DNA from: JAIXWP01 sp041391745
Lineage (GTDB): Bacteria; Bacteroidota; Bacteroidia; Flavobacteriales_D; Sanyastnellaceae
Direction: 5' to 3'
Assembly: GCA_041391745.1 (NCBI GenBank)
Contig: JAWKNK010000018.1
Location: 1 to 64,000 of the forward strand
Length of the DNA: 64,000 bases
Below the pieces are notes generated by a model that was not told where the DNA came from, ran no database searches, and saw only the letters and a program-made list of their open reading frames with translations. The first letter of the stretch is position 1; each line of letters opens with the position of its first letter. The position numbers were made by a program, and so were the translations under genes. Of the stretch, positions 1 to 9,189 are shown piece by piece.

Positions 1-861
1 TGGAGCTTCGGCTTGCAAATTCTTCAGAGCGCCTTCTGGTGTAGTTCCCGACCAGCCCACTTTCACTGTTATGGTATTTGGTTTTGATGGATCTTTTGGA
101 GCAAAAAGCATTGCGAAAATTTGTACTTCTTCATAGGTAATATTGCGTTCTCCTGTTTCAAGAATTTCATCATAGCGTTGCATGAGCTGTGTGAATTCGG
201 TAAACGGTTGAGAGAAGACAGCATAAAAACAAGCATGTTGGTCGGTGGCCCACGCCTCAGAAACACGATAGCCATAGATAGCAGTGTCGCCTACAGTTTG
301 AATGTCGTAATACTTCAAGTTATCTCGGTGCATCATGTCGATGAAAAGGCGGCATGTATCTCCCGGTTGAATGGTGTATTCGTGTATACCCACACGTTCA
401 GTGGTGGTTAGTCGGGCTTTGATGTTGTAGTTGTCGAGTTTTATTTCGTAATAGCCCGGAGTTGCTTTTTCATTCTTATGAGAAAATTTACTCTTGTATG
501 AATCGCGCCAATGTTCTGCAGGCACTGTTTTTCCGTTTGTTGGCATAAACAAAACATCCCCGTAATCACTCACCCCAGTACCTTGTAGATGGGTGTGTGA
601 AAATCCATAAACGATACTATCTGAGTAGTGATAACCTCCGCAGCCGTCCCAGCCTTCTAGGCGAGTGTCTGGAGATAGCTGTACCATTCCGAAAGGAACA
701 GTAGCGCCAGGGTAGGTATGACCGTGAGCGTCTGTACCGACAAATGGATTTACATAGTTGGTGAGCTCGCTGCCCACGGGTACTATGTTCTGAGCTAAAG
801 ACTTTTGGGAAATAGTTGCGAGCGACAATATCGCAGTGGCTAGGGCAAGAATTCTTCTCAT
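1..861 (-). CDS. GH92 family alpha-mannosidase, 5' part only
   Basis: The reading frame is open from an ATG at 861 to the window edge, giving the first 287 residues of a secreted glycoside hydrolase family 92 enzyme. GH92 enzymes are calcium-dependent exo-acting alpha-mannosidases that trim N-glycans or yeast mannan. Residues 1-24 form a signal peptide ending ...SLAQ. Residues 38-52 (NPFVGTDAHGHTYPG) and the following VPFGMVQLSPDTR are the hallmark N-terminal block of the family, and SHTHLQGTG follows near residue 100. GH92 proteins usually exceed 700 residues, so the catalytic C-terminal half lies outside the window. It diverges from the glycosyltransferase gene at 916. Family assignment is secure; bond specificity is not. 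Confidence 0.9.
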   Translation of the reverse strand, partial: MRRILALATAILSLATISQKSLAQNIVPVGSELTNYVNPFVGTDAHGHTYPGATVPFGMVQLSPDTRLEGWDGCGGYHYSDSIVYGFSHTHLQGTGVSDYGDVLFMPTNGKTVPAEHWRDSYKSKFSHKNEKATPGYYEIKLDNYNIKARLTTTERVGIHEYTIQPGDTCRLFIDMMHRDNLKYYDIQTVGDTAIYGYRVSEAWATDQHACFYAVFSQPFTEFTQLMQRYDEILETGERNITYEEVQIFAMLFAPKDPSKPNTITVKVGWSGTTPEGALKNLQAEAP

Positions 862-915
862 GCTACAAATATAATCGACCTTGAAAAAGTGGTTTCTATT
901 ACATTTGAACACTCT

Positions 916-2484
916 ATGAATGCTTTGATGAAAAAACATAAGTGGATTCCGTGGCTGGTGATTGCGGTTATGGCATTTGCGTATAATTATCATCAAACGC
1001 TTTTCAAAGGGCCCATGTCGAGGCATCAATGGCGCCAGTCGGATGCCTTATCAATGACGCTCAACTATGCTGAAGGAACTTCATTATTTGAACCTCAAAT
1101 TCATTATCAAGATGTAGGCGAGGGGCATGGAGTGGGAGAACTTCCAATTATTTATTATTTCAATGCGCAGATGTGGCAAGTGGTTGGTGAAAATCCTTTC
1201 ACTCCAAGACTGCTCACATTTATTTTCATGTTGCTCGGTTTGTGGGCATTGCACAAAATAGCATACCGATTTACACAAGACGCCTTTTGGTCGTGGATGC
1301 TTCCGTGGACGCTCTTTTGCGCACCCTTATTTGTGTTTTATGGAAATAATTTCTTGGTAAATATTCCAGCCTTGTCCTTAGTGTTTCTTTCTTGGCATTG
1401 GGTTATATCCTTTTATGATACCAACAAGAAAAAGTACCTATGGTTGGGTGTAGTGGCGATTACCATGGCCGGGCTGCTGCGCATGACCATGTTATTGGGT
1501 TGGATTCCTTTTGGGGTGATTTGGCTTGAAGTTTTATGGAAAGGAAAAAAAGTTCAGCACGGCATTCCTACCCGAGCTTTTTGGTTGTTGACTTTCATTC
1601 CCATAATGGTTTGTGGTATTTGGTTTTTCATTGTAAAGTATTACAATGAGAACTACCATTCGCAATACTTTCTTACTACTATTCGTCCATTATGGAAAGT
1701 AGAAAATTTGGAGCAGCATTTTAAATCGTTCCTATATTTTATTTGGGGCGAGTTTCATTTGAGTGGCTTCCGCTGGCTCTTTCCAGTGATCTTGGTTTTC
1801 TTATTGACTAGAATAAATGTGCTTAAAAATAGATGGGGAGTTTCCTTATTGCTGGTGGCTGTAGCTTCTATTTTTTATCTCGTGCTTTGGGCGAATAATT
1901 TGGACGTACACGACTACTACATGTTAGAAATGTATATTCTCTATGCCATGATTTTATTGGCAGTGTTGTACGCCATTCAAGAGTGGAGACCATCACTTTT
2001 TTATTCTAAAACATTGCGCATAATAGCAGCAGCAGGATTGGTATGGATGATTTATCAAACTGCTGCATGGCAGCGTGTAAAATATGATCCTGCAGATCGT
2101 TTTGCCCAACATGCCATGGTGATTGATAAAGAACACATGGAGCGATGGGAATATGAAAAATGGGCGCAAGACACACAGATAGCACCTTTCAAAGTGATGC
2201 GTGAAGGAAAAAGTGAATGGGGATTGAACAGAAATGCTGTTGTGGTAGTGCCACAAGATCCAAGTCCAAACATAACATTGTACATGATGGATTTAAAGGG
2301 ATACACAGGCATGTATTACACCGATATTCCTTGGTCTGAAAGATTAAAAATGTATCACGACCGTGGAGCGGAATATTTACTCATCCGCGACGAAGCGAAT
2401 ATTGAAACTTTAGGCATCGATCCAAGTCAAATTTTCAAAATAGGACAGCGGGAGCAGATTTCTATTTATAGGATTTTGCCTTGA
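916..2484 (+). CDS. Polytopic GT-C type glycosyltransferase (family 39-like)
   Basis: This 522-residue integral membrane protein has about ten hydrophobic segments, beginning with WIPWLVIAVMAFAYNY. Just after the first segment sits the motif SRHQWRQSDA, which resembles the WRQADT-type signature of ArnT/PMT-like glycosyltransferases. Those enzymes move sugars from polyprenyl-phosphate donors on the periplasmic face. A soluble tail of about 110 residues follows the last membrane segment. The frame can be extended upstream to a GTG at 889, but the ATG at 916, or MKKHK at 928, gives a more usual membrane-protein start. It faces away from the GH92 gene and is followed by a nonamer hairpin. Donor and acceptor cannot be told. 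Confidence 0.75.
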   Translation: MNALMKKHKWIPWLVIAVMAFAYNYHQTLFKGPMSRHQWRQSDALSMTLNYAEGTSLFEPQIHYQDVGEGHGVGELPIIYYFNAQMWQVVGENPFTPRLLTFIFMLLGLWALHKIAYRFTQDAFWSWMLPWTLFCAPLFVFYGNNFLVNIPALSLVFLSWHWVISFYDTNKKKYLWLGVVAITMAGLLRMTMLLGWIPFGVIWLEVLWKGKKVQHGIPTRAFWLLTFIPIMVCGIWFFIVKYYNENYHSQYFLTTIRPLWKVENLEQHFKSFLYFIWGEFHLSGFRWLFPVILVFLLTRINVLKNRWGVSLLLVAVASIFYLVLWANNLDVHDYYMLEMYILYAMILLAVLYAIQEWRPSLFYSKTLRIIAAAGLVWMIYQTAAWQRVKYDPADRFAQHAMVIDKEHMERWEYEKWAQDTQIAPFKVMREGKSEWGLNRNAVVVVPQDPSPNITLYMMDLKGYTGMYYTDIPWSERLKMYHDRGAEYLLIRDEANIETLGIDPSQIFKIGQREQISIYRILP

Positions 2485-2486
2485 AA

Positions 2487-2600
2487 AGTTAAATGAGTTA
2501 AATTAGTTAAGTTAGTTAAATGAGTTAATTGTCTTAATTAATCTAACTAATCTAACTAATCTAACTAATCTAACTAATCTAACCAATCCAACCAAAGTTA
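2487..2600. repeat. Degenerate 9-bp repeat forming a long inverted repeat between convergent genes
   Basis: The stretch is built of 9-bp units. About five have the form nnAGTTAAn and then about seven the form AATCTAACT. The second set is roughly the reverse complement of the first, so the transcript could fold into a long imperfect AT-rich hairpin. It lies exactly between two convergent genes (ends at 2484 and 2598) and may act as a bidirectional terminator. The same 9-bp periodicity reappears at 6908-7050 and near 16420-16450. Confidence 0.8.
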
Positions 2601-3050
2601 CTCCTCAATCCTTCCCGAAGAACTTCCGTGACATGAATTACAAGCTCCAGAAGTGATACTCGAAGGCATGTGCTTTACAGTACCTGATGCAAAAGTGATA
2701 GTTGGGTAGAGTCCGCCGCTGTAATTGATATTGTCTGTGGTGTAAAAATTACCAAGTGCATCGCCGTTGACGGTAGCCTTTAATTCTCCTTGTCCGTTGG
2801 GTTGGGTGTAAAGGCGCATAACTACGTTTTGAGAAACACCGCCATTTGATGTGTAAGCAGAACCTGCAGCAGTGAAACACCCCTTGCCTTCGCCGCCATC
2901 GGTATGGCACGACATGCAATTGCGACCGTTGTTGTGGCTTTCGTGACCACCCGAACTGGAAATGTTTTTTACACCACATTTTCCATTGCGCTCGCAAGAG
3001 GCCACCAAAATCCCAAAAGCAGCCAGTATGAGAAGAGATTTATATTTCAT
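2598..3050 (-). CDS. Di-heme c-type cytochrome lipoprotein
   Basis: The 150-residue product starts MKYKSLLILAAFGILVASC, a lipoprotein signal with the lipobox cysteine at residue 19. Two CxxCH heme c attachment motifs are visible, CMSCH at residues 45-49 and CNSCH about ten residues from the C-terminus. The middle is a small beta-rich segment (VVMRLYTQPNGQGELKATV) without recognised family features. It is probably an envelope-anchored electron carrier or a partner of a di-heme oxidase. The frame continues eight codons upstream to 3074, but the start at 3050 places the signal peptide correctly. Two MauG-type di-heme enzymes occur elsewhere in the window, but there is no direct linkage. Confidence 0.75.
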   Translation of the reverse strand: MKYKSLLILAAFGILVASCERNGKCGVKNISSSGGHESHNNGRNCMSCHTDGGEGKGCFTAAGSAYTSNGGVSQNVVMRLYTQPNGQGELKATVNGDALGNFYTTDNINYSGGLYPTITFASGTVKHMPSSITSGACNSCHGSSSGRIEE

Positions 3051-3095
3051 AATCGCAATACAACCCAATCTCAATTTACCCTAGTATTCGATTCA

Positions 3096-3166
3096 CTATT
3101 CACGATTCATAATTCATGATTCATTATTCATGATTCATAATTCATTATTCATGATTCACGATTTTT
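3096..3166. repeat. Degenerate 7-bp tandem repeat (nATTCAT)
   Basis: About nine heptamers of the form GATTCAT/AATTCAT/TATTCAT lie between the divergent genes at 3050 and 3247. The same heptamer family recurs at 52480-52525, with a TGGATCG/TGGTTCA variant at 18187-18235 and 52403-52450. No open frame crosses it. Its role is unknown. Confidence 0.8.
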
Positions 3167-3246
3167 TATTTTGAAAAGGACTCGAATCTTCAAAAAAAAA
3201 ATATCGTAATTTCGCTTTCCCAACCCCGAACCCCGAACCAGGAACC

Positions 3247-3675
3247 ATGATCCAGGTAAAGCACACCATCATAGCATTACTCGTATTCGTTGGCTTGAGC
3301 AGCGCAGCGCAAGATCTGCTTCCTCAAGACTCAACGTACTTGGCTATGCTTCACACGGAGTTGAAAACGGTGGGGCCTCAAAAATCATTGATCGACACCA
3401 TCTTTATTACCTCATGTCAAGAAGTATATAAAGTAGATGCTCAAATGAAGGCAGTGCAAACCTCTGATTTGTCGGAAGATGAAATCAATCTTCAGATTCT
3501 CAATTTGAATCAGAAGAAAAAGGACATGCGCGAGTCGAGAGATTTGGCCATTCAATACATCCTTACTTCAGAACAAAAAGTAATTTATTCGGAGAAAATA
3601 AAACCGAATAAACCTTCGGTATTGCACTTTGGAATGAATCACGACCGCGCCAGTTGCGGTGTCTGTAAGCCTTAA
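3247..3675 (+). CDS. Small secreted protein with LTxEQ-like motif and metal-ligand-rich tail, next to the B12 riboswitch
   Basis: The 142-residue protein has a signal peptide (IIALLVFVGLSSAAQ). A helical charged core contains LTSEQ near residue 107, reminiscent of the LTxxQ motif of Spy/CpxP-like periplasmic proteins. The C-terminus, HFGMNHDRASCGVCKP, concentrates two His, one Met and two Cys residues and could bind a metal or cobalamin. It ends about 47 bp before the cobalamin riboswitch and so lies outside the riboswitch transcript. Its position suggests, but does not show, a link to B12 or cobalt handling. No family was recognised. Confidence 0.6.
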   Translation: MIQVKHTIIALLVFVGLSSAAQDLLPQDSTYLAMLHTELKTVGPQKSLIDTIFITSCQEVYKVDAQMKAVQTSDLSEDEINLQILNLNQKKKDMRESRDLAIQYILTSEQKVIYSEKIKPNKPSVLHFGMNHDRASCGVCKP

Positions 3676-3721
3676 GATTTTCTATTCTCATTTTCCAATT
3701 TTGTATATCTTCGCACCGCAT

Positions 3722-3895
3722 TTGGTTCTTTTTCCGCTATGCTTCGGAAAGAGATGAAAAGGGAATCACGTTTGATTCGTGAACTGTACCCGCAGCTGTA
3801 ATCCCATTAGAAAGGGGCTATCACATCAGCATCCACTGAACAAATAAGGTTCGGGAAGGAGATAGCAACCCGGGAAAGTCAGAAGACCTGCCAAT
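3722..3895 (+). promoter_or_regulatory. Cobalamin (B12) riboswitch
   Basis: The leader holds the conserved blocks of the cobalamin aptamer in order: AAAAGGGAATCACG (3757-3770), a GTGAA..CTGTACCCGCAGCTGTAA core near 3778-3802, CACTG-like sequence near 3835, GGGAAGG near 3853, and the B12 box GTCAGAAGACCTGCC (3878-3892). It sits directly before the BtuB-like receptor at 3940. Cobalamin binding is expected to reduce expression of the uptake operon. A possible -7 element, TATATCTTCG, lies at 3704-3713. Confidence 0.93.
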
Positions 3896-3939
3896 TGTAT
3901 TACCGGAAAAAATGCTCGGGAAGAAGCATTTCAAGGAAT

Positions 3940-5861
3940 ATGAAAAAGCTTGTTTTACTCATAGCACTATTGATGACGCTGTCATCGCAGGCCATGTTTT
4001 CTGATACGCTTGTAGAGGGAAAAATGTTGGCCACTATTTCTGTATCTGATATTTGGAGAAATCATGGCGTTTTCCTGCGCGACTCGCTGATACATGTCCG
4101 CTATAAGAATGCAGACCTCGGCGAACTGATGCTAAAAAGAGGTTGGGCAAATATCACATCATACGGCCCAAAAGGAATGCTAGCTACGGCGCGTGTCAAC
4201 GGTTCTCCAAGCGACTATACTTCTATTTATTGGAATAATTTATCGCTGAATAATCCAGCATTAGGTCTTACCGATTTGTCTTTGATTCCTGTTGCTTTCT
4301 TTTCTAATATTTCCTATTCGCAAATCAACGCTTCTAAAGGAATTGGTCAAGGAGCAATGGCCGGTTCAATCAATTTAGAAAATAGAAATCTCGGTAAAAA
4401 ACTAGAGATCTCAACTGGGGTCAACTCGCTGAATAATGCTTTTGTTTATCTCAATTGGCAAGAACAATTCAAATCGTTTTTTTGGCAGACTCAAATCAAA
4501 AAGGAATCGAACAAGAACGAGTTTTCTTATACCGATAAACATTATCGCTTAAGAACACCGAATATCGATCGAGCAATAATAATGTAATGCAAACTTCGGT
4601 GATGCAGCGCGTGGGTTGGTTGTCACATTCTAAAAAGAATAAAATAGTCGCTGACGCTTGGTACATAGATAAATCCATGCGCATCCCTGATTTGATGGGA
4701 ATCACATCCTACTATGTAGCATCTCAAAAGGACAGCGTGATTCGTGGATCGATTGCCTATACCCGTATTTTTAATTCAACAAAAAAAGTATTCGAAGCAA
4801 GCAAGCTAGAAGCTGGAGTTGTCGGTGGACGTGAGTTTCAACGTTACACCAATTTTATTTCATCAGCGAATGAATATTCGGTATTCTCTGAAGTAACCTC
4901 TACGTCGTTACAAAATAGAATCTCCTTCGATAATTATTTTAGCGATCGCTCATTCCACTATTTGGCAGAACTCAGATACACTAATGTTCGTGTGGATAAT
5001 TCCAATTACAAGAACAATCAGTACGTGGAACCATTCTTAGCCGTCAATAGTATCGTAGACTGGAATATTATTCCAACCACTTTTTCTGCCAAAGCTTTTT
5101 ACTATCAAGAATGGCGATCTACTTATCAGAGTGTTCCATCTTTTGGTGCGAGTGTTACTACGCAAGTTGGAAGAAGAAGAAATGTTACAATAGAGATTTC
5201 AGGAGCTCACAAGTTTCGCATACCTGATTTCAATGAAAGGTTCTGGGCTCAAGGCGGAAATCCTAACCTAAAGTCAGAGCGAGGTTGGATGGGGCATGTA
5301 TTCGCTGATTATTTTATTTTAAAAAGTAAAAAAAATACGCTAGATGTATCTGCACGTTACTCTATAATGGATATGCAACAAATGATTCAATGGATTCCTT
5401 TGGACGTTTGGACTGCAGTTAATTTTGCGAACGTGAGATTGCAAACAATCGAGTGTATTGCCCATTATACTAGGGCTTGGAATAGGTTGCAATGGATGAG
5501 TGATTTCAGAATTTCATCCAATTTTAATCAAACTACTTTGCTCTATACTCCTCAAACAAGTTTGTTTGCAAGCACTGATTTTGTTTACCGAAAATGGGAC
5601 ATGGGGTGGCAAGCACGCTGGGTAGGTTCGCGCTACTTTGAAACAGGTTTTGATAATCCTAGAAGTCTCGATCCTTATGCTGTACACGATGTATTTCTTG
5701 GTTGGAAAAACAGTATAGATCATCCCCTTTTTAGCATAAGAATTTTTGTAGAAAACATCTTTGATACTCGTTATGAAATGGTAAGAGCTTATGCTTTACC
5801 GGGAAGAGTTTTCGGTGTCCAATTGAATTTTAATCCATTAAATATTAGAAAGTCCAAATGA
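3940..5861 (+). CDS. btuB: BtuB-like TonB-dependent cobalamin receptor, interrupted by one frameshift
   Basis: Two overlapping frames (to 4587 and from 4587) together encode one outer-membrane receptor of about 640 residues. It begins with a signal peptide MKKLVLLIALLMTLSSQA at 3940, preceded by AAGGA. The first frame holds a plug domain ending GQGAMAGSINLENRNLG. The second is a beta-barrel ending ENIFDTRYEMVRAYALPGR, a typical TonB-receptor C-terminus. The total length is one base short of a multiple of three. Adding one A to GCAATAATAATG near 4574 joins the frames as ...DRANNNVMQTSV. The cobalamin riboswitch upstream and the BtuG-like gene overlapping by ATGA downstream support B12 as the ligand. 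Whether the break is real or a sequencing error is undecided. Confidence 0.85.
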
Positions 5862-6906
5862 GAAAGCTTGGTTACATTTTATTAGCAGCAGTTATTTTTA
5901 CTTCATGTAAAAAAGATGAGAAACAGGAAGAAACAAACACTCCAGTCGTTACAGAATCGGGTGTGTATGTGTTGAATGAAGGCAGCTTCATGAATAACAA
6001 TGCTTCAATTTCTTATATTAATAGTAATGATGAGGTAAGCCTCGATCCTTTTTCGAATGCAAACAACGGCATTGGACTGGGCGATGTGTTGCAGTCGATG
6101 GTGATATTCAATAATGAGGCATATGCCGTATTAAACAACAGCGGTAAAGTTGAAGTTTTTGACGCAAAGACATTTGCCAGTATTACTACCATTGAAAGTG
6201 TAAACTATCCAAGATATATTGTAGATGGTGGAAATGGAAAGTTGTACTTAACTACTGGAGCGTTTGCAGGAGAAGTATTGGTAATCGACCCGAATACTCA
6301 TTCGGTTGTAAACAGCATAGCGGTGGGCAATGGTCCCGAGCAACTTATTGTTTCAAATGGCAAGTTGTTCGTTTGTAATTCAGGAGGCTTTGATGAAGAC
6401 AACACCGTTTCGGTTATCGATTTAAATACGGAAGCTGTGATTGAAACATTGACCGTAGGCGACAGACCAGTTGATATTGATGTAGATGCAAGTGGCAATG
6501 TTTGGGTAATGTGTCAAGGTAAAACGGTTTACAATGAAGATTGGTCAGCTATCATTGAAGAAACTCCAGGTCGCCTTGTAAGAATTTTGGGAAGTTCACT
6601 TACCGTGAGCGGTAATGAAACAATTGGCGTAGTCGGCGATCATCCTTCCAAGTTGGAAGTCGAAGGGAATACCATTTATTATGTCAATAATAACGTATAT
6701 AAACTTTCTATAGGCAGCGAATTGCCTGGTGCTCTTTTTCGCGCAGGGATGTAGGCGCCATGGGTGTTGGTATTGACGGCAAATTGTGGGTAGCGAGTGT
6801 TTCAGATTTTGTAAGTCCAAGCACCGTTTATCGATTAAATGAAAGCGGAGGAGTAGAGGTGAGTTTCACCACGGGTATCGCGACGAATAGTTTTTATTTT
6901 AAATAA
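5858..6906 (+). CDS. btuG: BtuG-like surface beta-propeller lipoprotein, one frameshift near the end
   Basis: The product starts with a lipoprotein signal (LLAAVIFTSCKKDEK) and continues with repeated YncE-like blades such as EVLVIDPNTHSVVNSIAVG and TVSVIDLNTEAVIETLTVG. This is the architecture of BtuG, the surface lipoprotein that captures cobalamin on top of BtuB in Bacteroides. The first frame stops at 6754. In another frame the last blade continues to 6906 (GVGIDGKLWVASVSDF, ending NSFYFK). One extra T in the run near 6740 would restore a single protein of about 349 residues. It overlaps btuB by ATGA, so the two are translationally coupled under the same riboswitch. Confidence 0.8.
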
Positions 6907-6907
6907 T

Positions 6908-7050
6908 CGAATAGTTAGGATAGTTAGGATAGTTAGAGTAGTTAGAATAGTTAGAATAGTTAGAATAGTTAGAATAGTTAGAATAGTTAGAATAGTTAGA
7001 ATAGTTAGAATAGTTAAGAAAGTTAAATGAGTTAAGGGAGTTAATTGTTG
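6908..7050. repeat. 9-bp tandem repeat (ATAGTTAGA)n
   Basis: About fifteen 9-bp units follow the btuG stop, nearly perfect in the centre (ATAGTTAGA) and degenerate at both ends (AGTTAAATG, AGTTAAGGG). The right end runs straight into the truncated IS3 transposase fragment at 7043. Translated on the minus strand it gives a meaningless ILT repeat. The period matches the hairpin at 2487-2600. Confidence 0.9.
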
Positions 7051-7398
7051 AATGTGTTTATGCAGTTCAATTCCTGTTTTATAGTCTCTAAACTTCAAAT
7101 GTTCGTATTTGAGAATCCTCCAGAACCGTTCGATGAAAATATTGTTGTTCGCTCGTCCTTTTCCATCCATTGAAATTTCGATTTTATGGCTCAATAGAAG
7201 GCTTGTATGTTCATTCGAGGTATATTGACTGCCTTGGTCAGTATTGACGATTTTATAGGCGCTCCAAATTGCTCAATAGCATCTTTCATTACCTCTGTAG
7301 TCCAATCGCTTGACATGGTATTAGACAGACTCCATCCAACGATGTATCTACTATAAACATCAATAATTGCGGACAAATACCGAAAGCCTGTTTTTATC
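7043..7398 (-). mobile_element. Decayed IS3-family transposase OrfB fragment (copy 1)
   Basis: Read on the minus strand, two frames give SAIIDVYSRYIVGWSLSNTM and SMDGKGRANNNIFIERFWR plus ILKYEHLKF. These are the central and C-terminal parts of an IS3-family integrase-type OrfB with its DDE fold. A frameshift near 7192 separates them. The fragment is closely similar to 8377-8725 in the second copy but lacks both ends. One side is replaced by the 9-bp tandem repeat and the other by an RHS fragment. It is not functional. Confidence 0.85.
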
Positions 7399-7404
7399 GG
7401 AAGG

Positions 7405-7548
7405 GAATTTTGTTACCAATGGATCCATACCCAAAAACTTCCTAAGGGTGGCGTTGTAAATTCTGAAACCATAGTCGTACGTGGTGGCTCCGCCGCCCAT
7501 GCCTTCTTTGTCCAATTCTTTTCCATTGAACCCGTAACGATACGCCCC
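7405..7548 (-). pseudogene. RHS repeat-associated core fragment (piece A)
   Basis: Minus-strand translation gives YRYGFNGKELDKEGMGGG followed by YDYGFRIYNATLRKFLGMDPL. This is the conserved end of an RHS core, just before the point where the variable C-terminal tip begins (usually ...FLSVDPL). The same block is present at 10159-11777, 12833-12945 and 13653-16406. Here it is joined directly to the IS3 fragment. The downstream tip appears lost. Confidence 0.85.
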
Positions 7549-7643
7549 CCCCCTGGTTTATGCCTCTGATTCCGAGTTTTCGGTTTCAAACTTTAAAATT
7601 AGTTTAGATAATTAATGCAAGACAATTCTCTTTTGGTTACAAT

Positions 7644-8135
7644 TTAATTCCAATTGCCCGTAGATCTCATCCACAAGTCCAAAGAGTCACGAATTGCTTC
7701 TAAATACTTTTTTTTAGAATGATCTATTACGGAAAAACTATATATTTTTTGAGGAATATTCGTATATCGTAAAATGGGTTGTTTTGACGGAAATTCACAT
7801 TTCATTGCACTATCATAACTGAGGACATCTCTCTCACTTTTAAATTCTCTTACAACGCAATCCAACACAGCGACCGAGTCGGGGAATATGAAAGATTTCC
7901 AGTAAATCTTGAAAGGCACATCTAGTTTGGAACAACCGATTTTTTTTACAGTGTCCTCCTTGATGCAGATTGAATCTTTTTGAATAAAACCTTGCAATCT
8001 GAGGTTCATCGAAATCAAATCTGCTTGAGAGTCATCAGGCCATTCACAAAGATCACCCTTTTGCTGATAATGTTGGCAACCACAAATCAAGAATACTGAG
8101 ATCGCAATTATGATCAGTTTTTTTGAATAAGCCAT
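7644..8135 (-). CDS. Hypothetical lipoprotein, candidate immunity protein of an RHS tip
   Basis: The 163-residue protein starts MAYSKKLIIIAISVFLICGC with a lipobox cysteine at residue 20. The rest is soluble and mixed alpha/beta, with six cysteines and no family I recognise. Its start codon lies inside the end of another open frame (8114-8238), overlapping by 22 bp. That arrangement is common for toxin-immunity pairs. Being a lipoprotein, it would sit on an envelope membrane and could neutralise an incoming effector. This is inference from context; only the lipoprotein nature is seen directly. Confidence 0.55.
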   Translation of the reverse strand: MAYSKKLIIIAISVFLICGCQHYQQKGDLCEWPDDSQADLISMNLRLQGFIQKDSICIKEDTVKKIGCSKLDVPFKIYWKSFIFPDSVAVLDCVVREFKSERDVLSYDSAMKCEFPSKQPILRYTNIPQKIYSFSVIDHSKKKYLEAIRDSLDLWMRSTGNWN

Positions 8136-8238
8136 AGCTTACTTATTGTTTTATTGGTTTTGAGAACTCCTTTGTCGTCTGTCCACTTGTACCAATCATG
8201 GTTCGCTTTTAGTAACCATGCGTCTATAGAATTTAAGT
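8114..8238 (-). pseudogene. C-terminal tail of a lost gene, possibly an RHS toxin tip
   Basis: The minus strand is open from the IS3 end at 8238 to a stop at 8114. It encodes LNSIDAWLLKANHDWYKW, TDDKGVLKTNKTISK and LWLIQKN. The frame is cut off on its 5' side by the insertion sequence. Its stop lies within the start region of the lipoprotein at 8135. I read it as the end of a polymorphic toxin whose body was removed by the insertion. No catalytic motif is visible in 40 residues. Confidence 0.4.
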
Positions 8239-8279
8239 TACCCCCAATCTTAAAACAGTGACTTATCAAAAATAATTGT

Positions 8280-8884
8280 TTTTTATTCTAAGCCGCATTC
8301 GATGCGAAATAAATTTCTGCTGGTCTTTTGTCTAATGTGGTGTGCTTTCTTTCGTTGTAATACTCGAGCATAAATTCTTAAATATGCTTGTGCAGATCAA
8401 GACCTGTTTTGTAGTCCTTGAATTTGAGGTGTTCGTATTTGAGAGTTCTCCAAAACGGTTCGATGAAAATATTGTCGGTCGCTCGTCCTTTTCCAACCAT
8501 TGAAATTTCGATTTTACGACTCAATAAAAGGCTTGTATGTTCATTCGAGGTATATTGACTGCCTTGGTCAGTATTGACGATTTTAGGCGCTCCAAATCGC
8601 TAAATGGCAACTTTTATTACCTCAGTAGTCCAATCGCTTGTCATGGTATTAGACAGACTACATCCAACGATGGATCGACTATAAAAATCAATAATTGCGG
8701 ACAAATACAGAAAGCCTGTTTTCACAGGTATACAAGTGATATCATAGCCCAAACTTGATTTTGGATGATCGATTTTCAAGTTTCTCAAATGAAATGAATA
8801 CTTGTGATGTTTATTATTTGCAGGCGATGTATGAGGACCAGAAGCAAGAGCATTAAGACCGAGAAGTTTGTAAATACGTGCCAC
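8280..8884 (-). pseudogene. IS3-family OrfB transposase, broken
   Basis: The first frame (8600-8884) gives RIYKLLGLNALASGPHTS and then YDITCIPVKTGFLYLSAIID, the HTH-like linker and first catalytic Asp region of an IS3 OrfB. After several frame breaks the C-terminal signature EFMLEYYNERKHHTLDKRP follows near 8290-8370. About 70 N-terminal residues expected between OrfA and this point are missing. The product cannot be active. Confidence 0.8.
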
Positions 8885-8907
8885 TCTTTTCTCGCGAAAG
8901 ATTTAAC

Positions 8908-9189
8908 TTAATGTTTTTTTAGAAAGTCAACCTCAACAGTAAGTTGGCCGATTTTGGCCAGTAATTTTTCCTTCTCTTTATCACGAGTTGCATCGTCATT
9001 TGAGGCATTCCCTCCATTAAATGCATTCGAGGCATTTTCTAAAAAATCCTTTTTCCAAGTAACTATTTGATTGGGATGAACTTCAAAACGCTGGGCTAAT
9101 ACCTGAATAGTCTCGCGTTCTTTGATTGCCTCTAAGACAACCTTTGTTTTAAATTCTGCACTAAATGTTCGTCTGAATCCTTGTACCAA
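8908..9189 (-). CDS. IS3-family OrfA (HTH) transposase subunit
   Basis: The 93-residue frame starts MVQGFRRTFSAEFKTKVVLE. It contains the helix-turn-helix of the transposase_8/InsE type (AQRFEVHPNQIVTWKKDF) and a C-terminal leucine-zipper-like helix (KLLAKIGQLTVEVDFLKK). OrfA binds the IS ends and is normally fused to OrfB by -1 frameshifting. Here orfB is wrecked, so OrfA at most acts as a DNA-binding remnant. Confidence 0.8.
   Translation of the reverse strand: MVQGFRRTFSAEFKTKVVLEAIKERETIQVLAQRFEVHPNQIVTWKKDFLENASNAFNGGNASNDDATRDKEKEKLLAKIGQLTVEVDFLKKH

Noticed and set aside
121..411. Plus-strand frame of 96 codons
   Set aside because: It lies antisense to the intact GH92 reading frame and has no protein-like composition.
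4496..4705. Minus-strand frame across the btuB break
   Set aside because: It is a shadow of the receptor coding region.
6908..7050. Tandem 9-bp repeat considered as a CRISPR array
   Set aside because: Units are contiguous with no spacers and only 9 bp long; no cas genes are nearby.
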